NCBI RefSeq assembly: GCF_020423045.1
Contig: NZ_CP081943.1
Span: 434,001 to 498,000 of the forward strand
Source: Pseudomonas sp. MM213
Lineage (GTDB): Bacteria; Pseudomonadota; Gammaproteobacteria; Pseudomonadales; Pseudomonadaceae
Reading direction: 5' to 3'
Length of the DNA stretch: 64,000 nt
The translations under genes were made by a program, and so were the position numbers. This document shows positions 9,053 to 17,885 of the stretch, in pieces. Each line of letters starts with the position of its first letter. Positions within the stretch are counted from its first letter, which is position 1. The notes under the pieces were generated by a model, which saw nothing but the letters and a program-made list of their open reading frames with translations, was not told where the DNA came from and did no database searches.

Positions 9053-10087
9053 TCAAGCCGCCGCAGCCTGCTGCTGTTGATTGAGCAGCGGCACCGCGCG
9101 TACCGAGTTGCCGGGTTGCAGTTGCAAGCGTTTGGCGGTGAGCCGGTCGACGATCAGGCTGTTGCCCACCCGCCTGGCGGGGGCGGCGGTGATGCGGCAG
9201 TTTTCCAGTCGGCGGTTGTGGATCAGCCAGACCGGCGCCTGGTCGTCTGGCGTGCCGATGACCAGCGATAGCGCCTGGCTGTCGCGCACCGTGCGGATTT
9301 TCGACAGCGGTGCTTCGATGACCGGGCCGGCGTCGAAGATGTCGATGTAACCCTTGTGTGTGAAACCTTCGGCGGTGAGGATTTTCAATGCCGGTTCGGT
9401 ATTCGGGTGAGCCTTGCCGATCACGGCCTGGGCCTGTTCGGTGAGCAGGCAGGTATACAGCGGTTGGCGTGGCATCAGTTCGGCAATGAACGATTTGCTG
9501 CCCAGCCCCGACAAGTGATCGGCATGGTTGAAGTCCATCTTGAAGAAGTGCCGGCCCAGGCTGTCCCAGAATGGCGAGCAGCCTTGCTCGTCGGCGCTGC
9601 CACGCAGTTCGGCGATGAGCTTCTCGCCGAACAGGTGCGCAAACTCGGCAGCAAACAGCAAGCGCGCCAACGACAACAATCGACCGTTACTGCCGTGGCG
9701 TTGATCGTGACGCAGGAACAGGGAGCAAATCTCCGATTGCCCGGTCATTTCGTTGTTCAGGAACAGTGTCGGGATTTGCCGCCGGATGCCCAGATCCGGT
9801 GACGCACTGACTGTCAGTCCCACTCGATAGTTGTACCAGGGCTCACGCAGGCCAACGGCCCCTGTCAGGGCGCTGACACCCACCACTTGCTGATCGTCGT
9901 CTTCGAGCACGAACAGGTAGTCGGCATCGGCGCGTTCAACCTGTTCCGCGAAAGTCCGTTGCGCCCAGCGCACTCGATGCGCCAGTCGGTCCTCGCTGGC
10001 GGGCAGGGTGGTAAAGCCGGGGCCGGCCTGCCGGACCAGCGCCAACAGGGCGGGCAGGTCGGTGATCTGGACCGGACGGACAATCAT
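9053..10087 (-). CDS. aruG: Arginine N-succinyltransferase, subunit beta (AruG)
   Basis: AruG is the second subunit of the heteromeric arginine/ornithine succinyltransferase that starts the arginine succinyltransferase pathway (arginine + succinyl-CoA). The 344-residue sequence begins MIVRPVQITDLPALLALVRQ, as in Pseudomonas AruG, and keeps FLRHDQRHGSNGRLLSLARL and the SPFWDSLGRHFFKMDF core of the AstA family. It lies 61 bases downstream of aruF. The usual neighbours aruC, aruD, aruB and aruE are missing on both sides. Confidence 0.9.
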   Translation of the reverse strand: MIVRPVQITDLPALLALVRQAGPGFTTLPASEDRLAHRVRWAQRTFAEQVERADADYLFVLEDDDQQVVGVSALTGAVGLREPWYNYRVGLTVSASPDLGIRRQIPTLFLNNEMTGQSEICSLFLRHDQRHGSNGRLLSLARLLFAAEFAHLFGEKLIAELRGSADEQGCSPFWDSLGRHFFKMDFNHADHLSGLGSKSFIAELMPRQPLYTCLLTEQAQAVIGKAHPNTEPALKILTAEGFTHKGYIDIFDAGPVIEAPLSKIRTVRDSQALSLVIGTPDDQAPVWLIHNRRLENCRITAAPARRVGNSLIVDRLTAKRLQLQPGNSVRAVPLLNQQQQAAAA

Positions 10088-10148
10088 GATGCAGCTCCTT
10101 CTACGCGCAGGCTCGAGCGCTGTCGTTGGGCACTGGACGCGAGGATGC

Positions 10149-11165
10149 TCACAGCGCGATCACCCGGATCGGGCTGCCGTCGGTGACATTCAGTGCCTCG
10201 CACATCTCGGCGCTGAGGACCACGGGTTGCCCGGCGGTGTAGTCCAGATCGGCGACGATGGCGCGATAGTTACGCAGTGAATCGTTGCTCACCAGGTAGC
10301 GTCCGCGGGCATCGATGGTCGAGCCCGGTGTGGCGGTGCCATTCTGGCTTTGCGCGATAGTGCGGATGTTGGCGAGCCGTGCATACAGGGTCGGGCCGCC
10401 GTCGAACAGGTCGATGTAGCTGTTGGTCTCGAACCCCTCGCGCTCAAGGATATCGAAGGCCTCCTGGCCATCGGGGTGAATACGGCCGATGCAGTCCCGC
10501 GCGGCCTGGGGCAGCATCGGCACGTAGATCGGATATTGCGGCATCAGTTCGGCAAGAAATGTCCGGCTCTCCAATCCGCAAAGCCGCTCGGCCTCGGTGT
10601 AGGGCAGGTCGAAGAAGTGTTTGCCCAGTGCATCCCAGAACGGCGACCGTCCTTCTTCATCGCTGAAGCCGACGATTTCGGTGATGACCGCTTCGGCAAA
10701 GCGCGGCAGGTGCGCGGCGATGAACATCAGGCGCGCCCGTGACAGCAATTCGGAGGACGGTGTGCGCACCAGTGCCGCATCGATGTGAAACCCGCGCAGC
10801 AAGGTGTGGCCACTGAGGTCGTGGCACAACGACAACGCCGGCACGCCGTGCTCGATGTTCAGTTCTCGCGAGGCGCTGGTGAAATGCCGGTTGCGCAGGC
10901 TGTAGAAGGGTTCGCCGAAACCGGCAGTGGCGAGGATTTCCGAACAGCCCGCGAGGCGCCGGGTGGTCAGGTCCTCCAGCACGAAGAAGTAGTTTTCCGG
11001 GCCATGCTGTTGCACGTTTTTATCGAACGAGGCGCAGGAGTCGAGAATCCGCTCGCGCAAGCGTTCGGTGTCGTCCGGCAGGGACGTCACGCCGACCAGG
11101 CTTTCTTGCGCCAGTCGCTGCAACTGGGGCAGGTCGGTTAACTCCACTGGGCGTAAGACCAGCAT
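10149..11165 (-). CDS. aruF: Arginine N-succinyltransferase, subunit alpha (AruF)
   Basis: This is the partner of AruG, 338 residues, starting MLVLRPVELTDLPQLQRLAQ and containing VGVTSLPDDTERL and SPFWDALGKHFFDLPY, typical of the AruF/AstA family. Together the two would succinylate arginine or ornithine. The pair is monodirectional and begins after a 543-base gap with no gene. Because aruC, D, B and E are absent, this may be a second, dispersed copy rather than the main aru operon. Confidence 0.9.
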   Translation of the reverse strand: MLVLRPVELTDLPQLQRLAQESLVGVTSLPDDTERLRERILDSCASFDKNVQQHGPENYFFVLEDLTTRRLAGCSEILATAGFGEPFYSLRNRHFTSASRELNIEHGVPALSLCHDLSGHTLLRGFHIDAALVRTPSSELLSRARLMFIAAHLPRFAEAVITEIVGFSDEEGRSPFWDALGKHFFDLPYTEAERLCGLESRTFLAELMPQYPIYVPMLPQAARDCIGRIHPDGQEAFDILEREGFETNSYIDLFDGGPTLYARLANIRTIAQSQNGTATPGSTIDARGRYLVSNDSLRNYRAIVADLDYTAGQPVVLSAEMCEALNVTDGSPIRVIAL

Positions 11166-11708
11166 GGATGCACTCCTGTATCAAAGGGTTCGGCGGTTGG
11201 CACGAACCTGACTATCACTGTCGGTTTCCACGCATTGAATCGGCGGTCGCTTGATGCTGTTTGCCAGGCGCCACTCTTTTTCTTATCCAGTCAGTCGCTG
11301 CTTGCCGCAGGCAGCGTCATGCTGACACTGTCGGTCGGGTTCTGGGTGCGGAGGCGGTGGTGCATGTTGCTGGAAGCGGGCATCCGGGCTCCTGCTGGAT
11401 GAGGGTGTTGTTTAGATTAGCCGTTACGGCAGTATTTATGGAACGATCGCCCCATGTCTAGTGAATTTTTGCTCGGCCATTTCTGGCCCTAAAATGGGGC
11501 GAAATGCCCGTATGTCGGGGGCTACACCAAAGTCGCTCAGCCTTGTAGGTCCTCGCTTACAGGGGTGTCGGAGATAGCGGTTTTTTAAGGGCGACAAGCG
11601 TTGGCAAGGGGTAAAACGAAACGCCCCCAATCGTGTTTCTTACGGCACAATTGCGTGATTGTTGGCGGCGTGACGCTGTTTTCCTTTCCTTTTACCGAGT
11701 GATCCTTC
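11166..11708. other. 543-base gene-free region upstream of aruF and the cobF operon
   Basis: No convincing gene is seen. A 9-bp stem with a 3-base loop (CGCTGCTTG-CCG-CAGGCAGCG with one G-T pair) is at 11296-11316, without a T tract. I looked for the conserved parts of a cobalamin riboswitch before the cobF operon and did not find them. The region should hold promoters for both divergent operons, but I cannot place them. Confidence 0.5.
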
Positions 11709-12281
11709 GTGCAGGCGACCCGTTTGACCCTGATGTGCCACGCTCGAACCGTCGCACAGAAATTGGCGCGTTTTCCTACGGATGAGCCGGTGGAGATGGA
11801 TTGGCAATCGGCAAGAGGTTCGTTGGGTTACCGACTCAAGAAGGCATCGCGCCTGTTCTGCGGTCCGGAATTGCGGACCCGGCAAACCGCCAGGTTGTTC
11901 GCCGATGACGTGGAGATTGTCGAGGCGCTGAGGGAGTGTGATTTTGGGCGCTGGAATGGCTTGCGGATCGACGACCTGCAGCGTTCCGAACCCGAGACCT
12001 TGCAGGCCTGGCTCGATGATCCGCGTTCGGCGCCTCACGGTGGCGAGTCGGTAGCGCAACTCGGCGAGCGGGTGGCCGCCTGGCTGAAAACCCTGGAGGC
12101 AACACCGGGGCACAGCGTTGCCATCACCCACCCTTTTGTCATTCGCGCGGCGCTGACCCATGTGCTGCAAAGTCCCGCGTTCAATCTGATCGATGTCGAA
12201 CCGCTGTCAGCCATCGAATTGCGCTTCAATGGTCGCTGGCGCTTACGTGTGTTGGGCACAGACCTTGAGGGAGCCTGTTGA
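11709..12281 (+). CDS. Histidine phosphatase superfamily protein with altered RHG motif
   Basis: This 190-residue protein has the phosphoglycerate mutase/alpha-ribazole phosphatase fold: GPELRTRQTARLF, CDFGRWNG and the second catalytic histidine in AITHPFVIRAAL. The signature RHG at the N terminus is instead CHA (LTLMCHARTVAQK), so the arginine and glycine that normally hold the phosphate are replaced. Its stop overlaps the cobF start (TGATG), so translation is coupled and a role in cobalamin synthesis or cobalt handling is likely. Because of the motif change, catalysis cannot be assumed. Confidence 0.8.
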   Translation: MQATRLTLMCHARTVAQKLARFPTDEPVEMDWQSARGSLGYRLKKASRLFCGPELRTRQTARLFADDVEIVEALRECDFGRWNGLRIDDLQRSEPETLQAWLDDPRSAPHGGESVAQLGERVAAWLKTLEATPGHSVAITHPFVIRAALTHVLQSPAFNLIDVEPLSAIELRFNGRWRLRVLGTDLEGAC

Positions 12282-13036
12282 TGAAAAAACTGATGGTCAT
12301 CGGCATCGGTGCCGGCAACCCCGACTACATCACGATGCAGGCCGTGAAGGCTCTGAACCTCGTCGATGTGTTTTTCCTCATGGACAAGGGCCAGAGCAAA
12401 GACAAACTGATCGACCTGCGCCGTGAGATTTGCCAGCGCTACATCACTGATCACGCCTACCGTTTCGTTGAAGCCCACAGCCCGGAGCGTGAGCGCGGAG
12501 AGGTGGACTACAAGGCCAGTGTGGAAGACCTGAACCTTGCCAAGCAGCTGACCTTCGAACGGCTGATCAATGAGGAAATGTCCGACGGCCAGTGTGGCGG
12601 ATTTCTGGTGTGGGGTGATCCGGCGTTGTACGACAGCACCATTCGGATCTTGCAGGCGATTCTGGCGTCCGGTCGCTGCGTCTTCGAGTTCGACGTGATC
12701 CCCGGTATCACCAGCGTTCAGGCATTGGCAGCCCAGCATAAAGTGCCGCTGAACCGGATCGGGCGCTCATTCGAAATCACGACGGGCCGCCGGCTGGCGG
12801 CAGGGCAGGTGAGCGAAGCCGACAGCCTGGTGGTGATGCTCGACGCGGAAGATTCCTACCATCAGGTGGCGGATCAGGAGACAGAGATTTACTGGGGGGC
12901 TTACCTGGGGACACCGGATGAAATCCTCATCAGCGGCAAGCTCAAGGACGTGGCGGACGAGATCGAGCGAGTGCGCAAGGCGGCGCGGCTGGCTAATGGG
13001 TGGATTATGGATACGTACCTTTTGCGTAAGCCATGA
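12281..13036 (+). CDS. cobF: Precorrin-6A synthase (deacetylating)
   Basis: CobF methylates precorrin-5 at C-1 with S-adenosylmethionine and releases acetate, in the aerobic cobalamin pathway. The 251-residue protein begins MKKLMVIGIGAGNPDYITMQ, the SAM-binding GIGAGNPDY loop of tetrapyrrole methylases, and continues with WGDPALYDSTIRIL and DVIPGITSVQALAA. A TTG three bases upstream could also be read as a start, but the ATG at 12281 overlapping the previous stop is preferred. Other cob genes are not in the window. Confidence 0.95.
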   Translation: MKKLMVIGIGAGNPDYITMQAVKALNLVDVFFLMDKGQSKDKLIDLRREICQRYITDHAYRFVEAHSPERERGEVDYKASVEDLNLAKQLTFERLINEEMSDGQCGGFLVWGDPALYDSTIRILQAILASGRCVFEFDVIPGITSVQALAAQHKVPLNRIGRSFEITTGRRLAAGQVSEADSLVVMLDAEDSYHQVADQETEIYWGAYLGTPDEILISGKLKDVADEIERVRKAARLANGWIMDTYLLRKP

Positions 13037-13043
13037 AGCCGCT

Positions 13044-13139
13044 TTCGCGGGCAAGTCGGATCGCCGCACCGCTCGCTCCTACAAAGATCACGTATACCTT
13101 GTAGGAGCGAGCGGTGCGGCGATCCGACTTGCCCGCGAA
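13044..13139. repeat. REPIN, arms in the outward arrangement
   Basis: A near-perfect inverted repeat has outer arms TTCGCGGGCAAGTCGGATCG and its complement; GCTCCTAC faces the centre on the left and GTAGGAGC on the right. It lies between the convergent cobF and FtrA-like genes and could act as a bidirectional hairpin barrier. Confidence 0.85.
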
Positions 13140-13157
13140 GGGGCCCTCAAACACACC

Positions 13158-14132
13158 TCAAATCTTCGCTTCAATCTCCCGCCCAAACCGCTCCCGATAC
13201 ACCGACGGCGGCACGCCGACCACGTTGCGAAACGCCACCCGGAAACTTTCCACCGAGCGATAACCACACTGCTCGGCGATCTGGTCGGTGTTTCTGCTCG
13301 TGCTCTCCAGCAATTCACGGGCCCGCGCCAGGCGTTCATGCTGTAACCACGCTTTGGGCGGCATGCCCGTGGCTTCGGTAAACCGACGCAGGAATGTCCG
13401 CTCACTCATGGCCGCCTCGCTGGCCAGGTCGCGGACCTCCAGCGGTTCATGCAAACGCTCCCGAACCCACTGCATCACGCGGGAAAGATCGCTGCGCGGC
13501 GTAGGACTGACCGGCGTCGGAATGAACTGGGCCTGGCCGCCGGTGCGTTGCGGCGACATCACCAGCCGCCGCGCCACCGAGTTGGCCACCTGGGTGCCGA
13601 AATCCCGTGCCACCAGATGCAGGCACGCATCGATACCAGCAGCACTGCCCGCCGAAGTGATCAGTTGGCCCGAGTCGACGTAGAGCACGTCAGGGGCCAC
13701 CAGGATGTTCGGGAAGCGCGCCGCCAGTTCCGAGGTGTAGCGCCAATGCGTGGTGGCACCGTGACCGTCGAGCAAACCGGTCGCTGCCAGGACGAACACG
13801 CCTGAGCAGATCGACAGCAACCGTGCGCCCCGCGCATGGGCCTGGCGCAGGGCGGTGATCAACGCTTCAGGCACCGCAGCGTTGCGATCACGCCAACCGG
13901 GAATGATGATGGTTCGGGCGTCGCCGAGCAGTTCCATGCCGCCATCGGCCAGCACCTGAATGCCGCCCATGGCGCGCATCGGGCCCTGATCCACGGCGAC
14001 GATCCGGTGCTCGTACCACGGGAAATCGAACTCCGGGCGCGCCAGGCCGAAGATCTCCACGGCGATGCCGAATTCGAAGGTGCAGAGGCCGTCGTAGGCC
14101 AGAATCGCGACTAATCCAGGGTTGGGCTGCAT
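13158..14132 (-). CDS. GlxA/FtrA-like AraC-family transcriptional regulator
   Basis: The 324-residue regulator has an N-terminal DJ-1/PfpI-like domain (VAILAYDGLCTFEFG; RLLSICSGVFVLAATG) and a C-terminal AraC DNA-binding domain with two helix-turn-helix units (VRDLASEAAMSERTFLRRF and QIAEQCGYRSVESFRVAF). The start MQPNPGLVAIL is chosen because it opens the conserved domain; the longer frame adds 28 unlikely residues. It diverges from a rhodanese gene about 100 bases away, a pairing typical of FtrA, so it probably controls that gene. Confidence 0.88.
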   Translation of the reverse strand: MQPNPGLVAILAYDGLCTFEFGIAVEIFGLARPEFDFPWYEHRIVAVDQGPMRAMGGIQVLADGGMELLGDARTIIIPGWRDRNAAVPEALITALRQAHARGARLLSICSGVFVLAATGLLDGHGATTHWRYTSELAARFPNILVAPDVLYVDSGQLITSAGSAAGIDACLHLVARDFGTQVANSVARRLVMSPQRTGGQAQFIPTPVSPTPRSDLSRVMQWVRERLHEPLEVRDLASEAAMSERTFLRRFTEATGMPPKAWLQHERLARARELLESTSRNTDQIAEQCGYRSVESFRVAFRNVVGVPPSVYRERFGREIEAKI

Positions 14133-14233
14133 TTGGCGGAAAATTCCCGGTAGGTGTCTTGTGCGCCACTTTAGCCGCAAGTGCACGGCGGATAAAGTCT
14201 TCTCACACCCACCCAAACGTAGGAGTACCGCTC

Positions 14234-14662
14234 ATGACCAGCCTGGTCCGCAACATTCCCGCTGCCCCATCGGCCATTGCCCTGATGCATTTCAGCAACC
14301 GTCTGACCTTCGAGACCGATTGTTCCGACGTCCACAGCAGCCAGCAGGCAGGTGAAGTGGATTTTGTGCTGTTGGACGTGCGCGGTCCGCTGGCGTTTGA
14401 GCGTGGTCATGTGCCGGGCGCGATCAATTTTCCGGGACGACTGCTGACTGCTGAAGGGTTGGCAACCTGGGCGAAATCCACGCTGTTCGTGGTGTATTGC
14501 GCCGGGCCGCATTGCAATGGTGCCAACAAGGCCGCGGTGAAACTGGCGGCTCTGGGCTACCCGGTCAAGGAAATGATCGGCGGAGTGACCGGGTGGCTGG
14601 ATGAAGGGTTTGAGTTGAGTACTGAGGTGCATCGGCCAGCTGCCATCGGCTGCGAATGCTGA
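14234..14662 (+). CDS. Rhodanese-like sulfurtransferase
   Basis: This is a 142-residue single-domain rhodanese. It has the CH2A-type segment LLDVRGPLAFERGHVPGAINF and the active-site cysteine in VVYCAGPHCNGANKAA. Such proteins move sulfane sulfur from donors to thiols or cyanide. The start MTSLVRNIP follows AGGAGTACCGCTC; an in-frame upstream ATG overlaps the divergent promoter region. It diverges from the FtrA-like gene, its likely regulator. Confidence 0.87.
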   Translation: MTSLVRNIPAAPSAIALMHFSNRLTFETDCSDVHSSQQAGEVDFVLLDVRGPLAFERGHVPGAINFPGRLLTAEGLATWAKSTLFVVYCAGPHCNGANKAAVKLAALGYPVKEMIGGVTGWLDEGFELSTEVHRPAAIGCEC

Positions 14663-14692
14663 AAACGCAGTTCCAACATGAAACGCATTCCC

Positions 14693-14776
14693 TTGTAGGA
14701 GCTGGCTTGCCAGCGATGGCGGCCTCAGGATCGACGTAAGTTTCCAGAGCTTTCGCCAGCAAGCTGGCTCCTACAA
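14693..14776. repeat. REPIN
   Basis: TTGTAGGAGCTGGCTTGCCA and the inverted partner GCAAGCTGGCTCCTACAA lie between convergent genes. The right arm overlaps the last codons of the glutamine amidotransferase gene that ends at 14771. Confidence 0.85.
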
Positions 14777-15442
14777 ATTTGGGGTGTTCTTGCGATCTTT
14801 GGCTAATGCCCACCACTCATCCAGCGTCACCTGCAACCAGTCAAAAACGGCGGCATGGGCGGCGCTGTCCGGTGCTCCCCGTGGCAGCGGCGATTCCTCG
14901 GCAAAGTGCGCATTGAGCGTTGCCACCGATTCGGCATTCCACTCCGGATGAAACTGCAAACCCACCCGCGCAGGCCCTGCGCGATACATCTGCTGCTCGC
15001 ACCGGTCGCTGCTGGCCAGTAGCTGCGCGCCGGGCGGCAAGTCGATGGCGTCTTCGTGCCATTCCAGCACCTTCAATACCTGGCCATCGGCAAAGCGCAC
15101 TGGCGTCCAGCCGGTTTCGGTCCGATCCATTCGCCGCACATTCCCGCCCAGACTCAGTGCCAACAACTGCGCCCCCAGACAAATCGCAAACACCGCCGCG
15201 CCCTGTTCCAGGCTGCGCGCCAGCCACTGACGTTCAGCCTCCAGCCACGCGGGGCCGGCGTTGGACTCATAGGGCCCGCCCAATAAAACCGCCGGTTCCG
15301 CGCTGACTGGCGGCAATTGACCGAGGTCGGCGCGGTAGACGTTCAGCGACAATCCCCGGGAGGCAGCCCAGTCGGCAATTGCACCCGGTCCTTCGGCGGG
15401 GTGGTGCTGGATCAGGTTCAACGTGCGAATCTCATCGTTCAT
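14771..15442 (-). CDS. Type 1 (class I) glutamine amidotransferase
   Basis: This 223-residue protein is a GMP-synthase-like class I glutaminase. The nucleophile elbow is AICLGAQLLALSLGG and the catalytic His is in LQFHPEWNAES, so the hydrolytic site is complete. No synthetase domain is fused. Such stand-alone enzymes often cleave gamma-glutamyl compounds or serve amidotransferase partners. The 3' end runs into a REP arm, which therefore encodes the C-terminal residues. It diverges from an amino-acid binding protein gene. Confidence 0.82.
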   Translation of the reverse strand: MNDEIRTLNLIQHHPAEGPGAIADWAASRGLSLNVYRADLGQLPPVSAEPAVLLGGPYESNAGPAWLEAERQWLARSLEQGAAVFAICLGAQLLALSLGGNVRRMDRTETGWTPVRFADGQVLKVLEWHEDAIDLPPGAQLLASSDRCEQQMYRAGPARVGLQFHPEWNAESVATLNAHFAEESPLPRGAPDSAAHAAVFDWLQVTLDEWWALAKDRKNTPNL

Positions 15443-15604
15443 TCAGCTCGCCTTTTTTATAAGTATTTGTCGCATATGCACAATTTACGCGCCTGAAGCC
15501 GCTCTAGACTGCCCGCCACTTCGGTTTTCTCCAACAAAAAAGCGCTGACCGAACGCTACCAATCGAACGCTGCCAATAAAAGCCTCCGCCCACAGGAGTT
15601 ATAA

Positions 15605-16384
15605 ATGAAGAAGCTAGTGATGTTCGGTGCCCTGGCACTGTCGATGTTGTCCCTGACCGCTGTGGCCGATGACGCCAAGCCGATCCGCATCGGTATCGAA
15701 GCCGGTTACCCGCCATTCTCGATGAAAACCCCTGACGGCAAACTCACCGGTTTCGACGTCGATATCGGCGACGCGCTGTGTGAGCAGGCGAAACTGAAAT
15801 GTACTTGGGTCGAGCAAGAGTTCGACGGCCTGATCCCGGCCCTGAAGGTCAAGAAAATCGACGCGATCCTGTCGTCCATGACCATCACCGACGACCGCAA
15901 GAAAAACGTCGATTTCACCATCAAGTACTACCACACCCCGGCGCGCTTCGTGATGAAGGAAGGCACCGACGTCAAAGACCCGCTGACCGAGCTCAAGGGC
16001 AAGAAAGTCGGTGTACTGCGCGCCAGTACTCACGACCGCTTCGCCACTGAAGTGCTGCAACCGGCCGGTATTGTCCTGGTGCGTTACGGCTCGCAGCAGG
16101 AAGCCAACCTGGACATGGTCTCCGGTCGCCTCGACGCGATGCTGGCCGACTCGGTCAACCTCGACGACGGTTTCCTGAAAACCGACGCAGGCAAAGGCTT
16201 CGCTTTTGTGGGTCCAACCTACGAAGACGCCAAGTACTTCGGCGGCGGCGCCGGCATCGCTGTGCGCAAGGGTGATAAAGAGCTGGCGGACAAATTCAAC
16301 ACCGCCATCACTGAAATCCGTGCCAACGGCAAGTACAAGCAAGTGCAGGACAAGTACTTCAATTTTGATGTTTACGGCGAGTAA
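15605..16384 (+). CDS. Periplasmic amino-acid-binding protein (lysine/arginine/ornithine type)
   Basis: The 259-residue protein has a clear signal peptide ([22 protein letters not shown], cleavage near residue 21) and the SBP_bac_3 fold: [46 protein letters not shown]. These are hallmarks of ArgT/HisJ/AotJ-type proteins that bind basic amino acids for ABC import. No permease or ATPase genes are adjacent, so it must use a transporter encoded elsewhere. A strong terminator follows directly. Confidence 0.9.
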   Translation: MKKLVMFGALALSMLSLTAVADDAKPIRIGIEAGYPPFSMKTPDGKLTGFDVDIGDALCEQAKLKCTWVEQEFDGLIPALKVKKIDAILSSMTITDDRKKNVDFTIKYYHTPARFVMKEGTDVKDPLTELKGKKVGVLRASTHDRFATEVLQPAGIVLVRYGSQQEANLDMVSGRLDAMLADSVNLDDGFLKTDAGKGFAFVGPTYEDAKYFGGGAGIAVRKGDKELADKFNTAITEIRANGKYKQVQDKYFNFDVYGE

Positions 16385-16398
16385 TCCAGCCGTATAAG

Positions 16399-16434
16399 AA
16401 AGTGGCAACCGTGAAGGCGGTTGCCACTTTTTTT
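16399..16434 (+). terminator. Rho-independent terminator
   Basis: A 12-bp perfect stem (AAAGTGGCAACC with GGTTGCCACTTT), an 8-base loop and a T run follow the binding-protein gene by about 15 bases. Confidence 0.95.
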
Positions 16435-16459
16435 ATGTTCTCTTTAATGAATCGAGAAC

Positions 16460-16553
16460 CCTGTGGGAGCGAGCCTGCTCGCGATAGCGTTGGGTCAGAC
16501 AGCAAAACATTGACTGACACACCGCTATCGCGAGCAGGCTCGCTCCCACAGGG
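16460..16553. repeat. REPIN (GTGGGAGC variant)
   Basis: CTGTGGGAGCGAGCCTGCTC at the left and the inverted GAGCAGGCTCGCTCCCACAG at the right form a long stem between the binding-protein and desuccinylase-like genes. Confidence 0.88.
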
Positions 16554-16586
16554 GGTCTCAGTGTTTGATATTGAAGGAGTAGTTTC

Positions 16587-17699
16587 ATGCTACGCATCGA
16601 CCACCCATTGCCCTGGAGCCACCTGGGCTCCGAACGTACCCTCAGCGTATTTCGTTACGGCACGGGCTCGCGCAAGGTCTACATCCAGGCCAGCCTGCAC
16701 GCGGACGAACTGCCGGGCATGCGCACGGCGTGGGAGCTGAAAAAACGCCTGGCCGAACTCGAAGCCCAAGGTCAGTTGCAAGGCGTGATCGAGTTGGTTC
16801 CCGTGGCCAATCCCATCGGCCTGGACCAACACCTGCAAGGCAGTCACATGGGCCGTTTCGAACTTGGCAGCGGCAAGAATTTCAACCGCTCGTTCGTTGA
16901 ACTGAGCGTGCCGGTCGGTGAGCTGATCGGCGATCAGTTGGGCGCCGATGCCCAGGTCAACATCGCGTTGATTCGCCAGGCCATGGGCCAGGTTCTCGAC
17001 GGTTTGCCTGCACCAAAGTCGCAGCTGGAAGCCATGCATCGCTTGCTGCTGCGCCATGCCTGTGACGCCGACATCACCCTCGATCTGCATTGCGATTTCG
17101 AAGCGGCGATTCATATTTATGCGCTGCCGCAACACTGGTCGCAATGGAAGTCCCTGGCGGCTCGACTGAAGGCGGGCGTTGCGCTGCTGTGTGAGGATTC
17201 CGGCGGCAGTTCTTTCGATGAATCCTGTTCTTCGCCATGGTTGCGCCTGGCCAGGGCATTCCCCGAGGCGGCGATTCCACCGGCCAACCTGGCGACAACG
17301 CTGGAGCTGGGCAGCATGGGCGATACCCGGGTCGATCAGGCTCAGGCCAATTGCGAGGCCATTCTCGGCTTCCTTGCCGAACAGGGTTTTATCAAAGGCA
17401 CCTGGCCGGCCGCACCGAGTGAATGTTGTGAAGGCATGCCGTTTGAAGGCACGGAATACCTGTTTGCGCCGCATCATGGCGTGGTCAGTTTTCTGCGCGA
17501 GGCCGGTGAATGGGTCGAGAAGGGCGATGCACTGTTTGAAGTGGTTGACCCGTTGAGCGACCGGGTGACCACTGTGTGCGCCGGCACCAGTGGCGTGTTG
17601 TTTGCGATTGATCGCGGGCGGTATACGCAACCGGGGACGTGGCAGGCGAAAGTTGCGGGGCGCGAGCCGATCCGCGTTGGGAAGTTGATTAACGATTGA
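16587..17699 (+). CDS. Succinylglutamate desuccinylase/aspartoacylase-family zinc carboxypeptidase
   Basis: The 370-residue protein belongs to the M14-like AstE/AspA family. Zinc ligands are His and Glu in ASLHADELPGMR and a later His in ITLDLHCDFEA; SGKNFNRSF is the substrate-binding segment. The C-terminal part (EYLFAPHHGVVSFLREAGEWVEKGD) is the small beta domain seen in this family. It probably removes an acyl group from an N-acyl amino acid. It follows an amino-acid-binding protein and may process what that protein brings in. Confidence 0.85.
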   Translation: MLRIDHPLPWSHLGSERTLSVFRYGTGSRKVYIQASLHADELPGMRTAWELKKRLAELEAQGQLQGVIELVPVANPIGLDQHLQGSHMGRFELGSGKNFNRSFVELSVPVGELIGDQLGADAQVNIALIRQAMGQVLDGLPAPKSQLEAMHRLLLRHACDADITLDLHCDFEAAIHIYALPQHWSQWKSLAARLKAGVALLCEDSGGSSFDESCSSPWLRLARAFPEAAIPPANLATTLELGSMGDTRVDQAQANCEAILGFLAEQGFIKGTWPAAPSECCEGMPFEGTEYLFAPHHGVVSFLREAGEWVEKGDALFEVVDPLSDRVTTVCAGTSGVLFAIDRGRYTQPGTWQAKVAGREPIRVGKLIND

Positions 17700-17730
17700 C
17701 CGGGATGCTTTGGTGTCGCTGATGCCTTCA

Positions 17731-17800
17731 TCGCGAGCAGGCTCGCTCCCACAGTTGAAATGCATTCCCCCTGTGGGAGCGAGACCGGCTTGCCGGCGAT
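17731..17800. repeat. REPIN (outward arrangement, mixed arms)
   Basis: TCGCGAGCAGGCTCGCTCCC is followed by the inverted CTGTGGGAGCGAGACCGGCT; the two arms are different REP subtypes. It lies just upstream of the esterase gene. Confidence 0.8.
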
Positions 17801-17885
17801 AGCGGTATCAGCAGCACTGCGAGTGCATCGGCAACAGGAAATGTTAGGCTCAACCCCGAATCCTGCGCTCTGTGAAGGAAGGTTT

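Noticed and set aside
11166..11708. Possible cobalamin riboswitch before the cobF operon
   Set aside because: I could not find the conserved B12-box type sequences or the typical stems.
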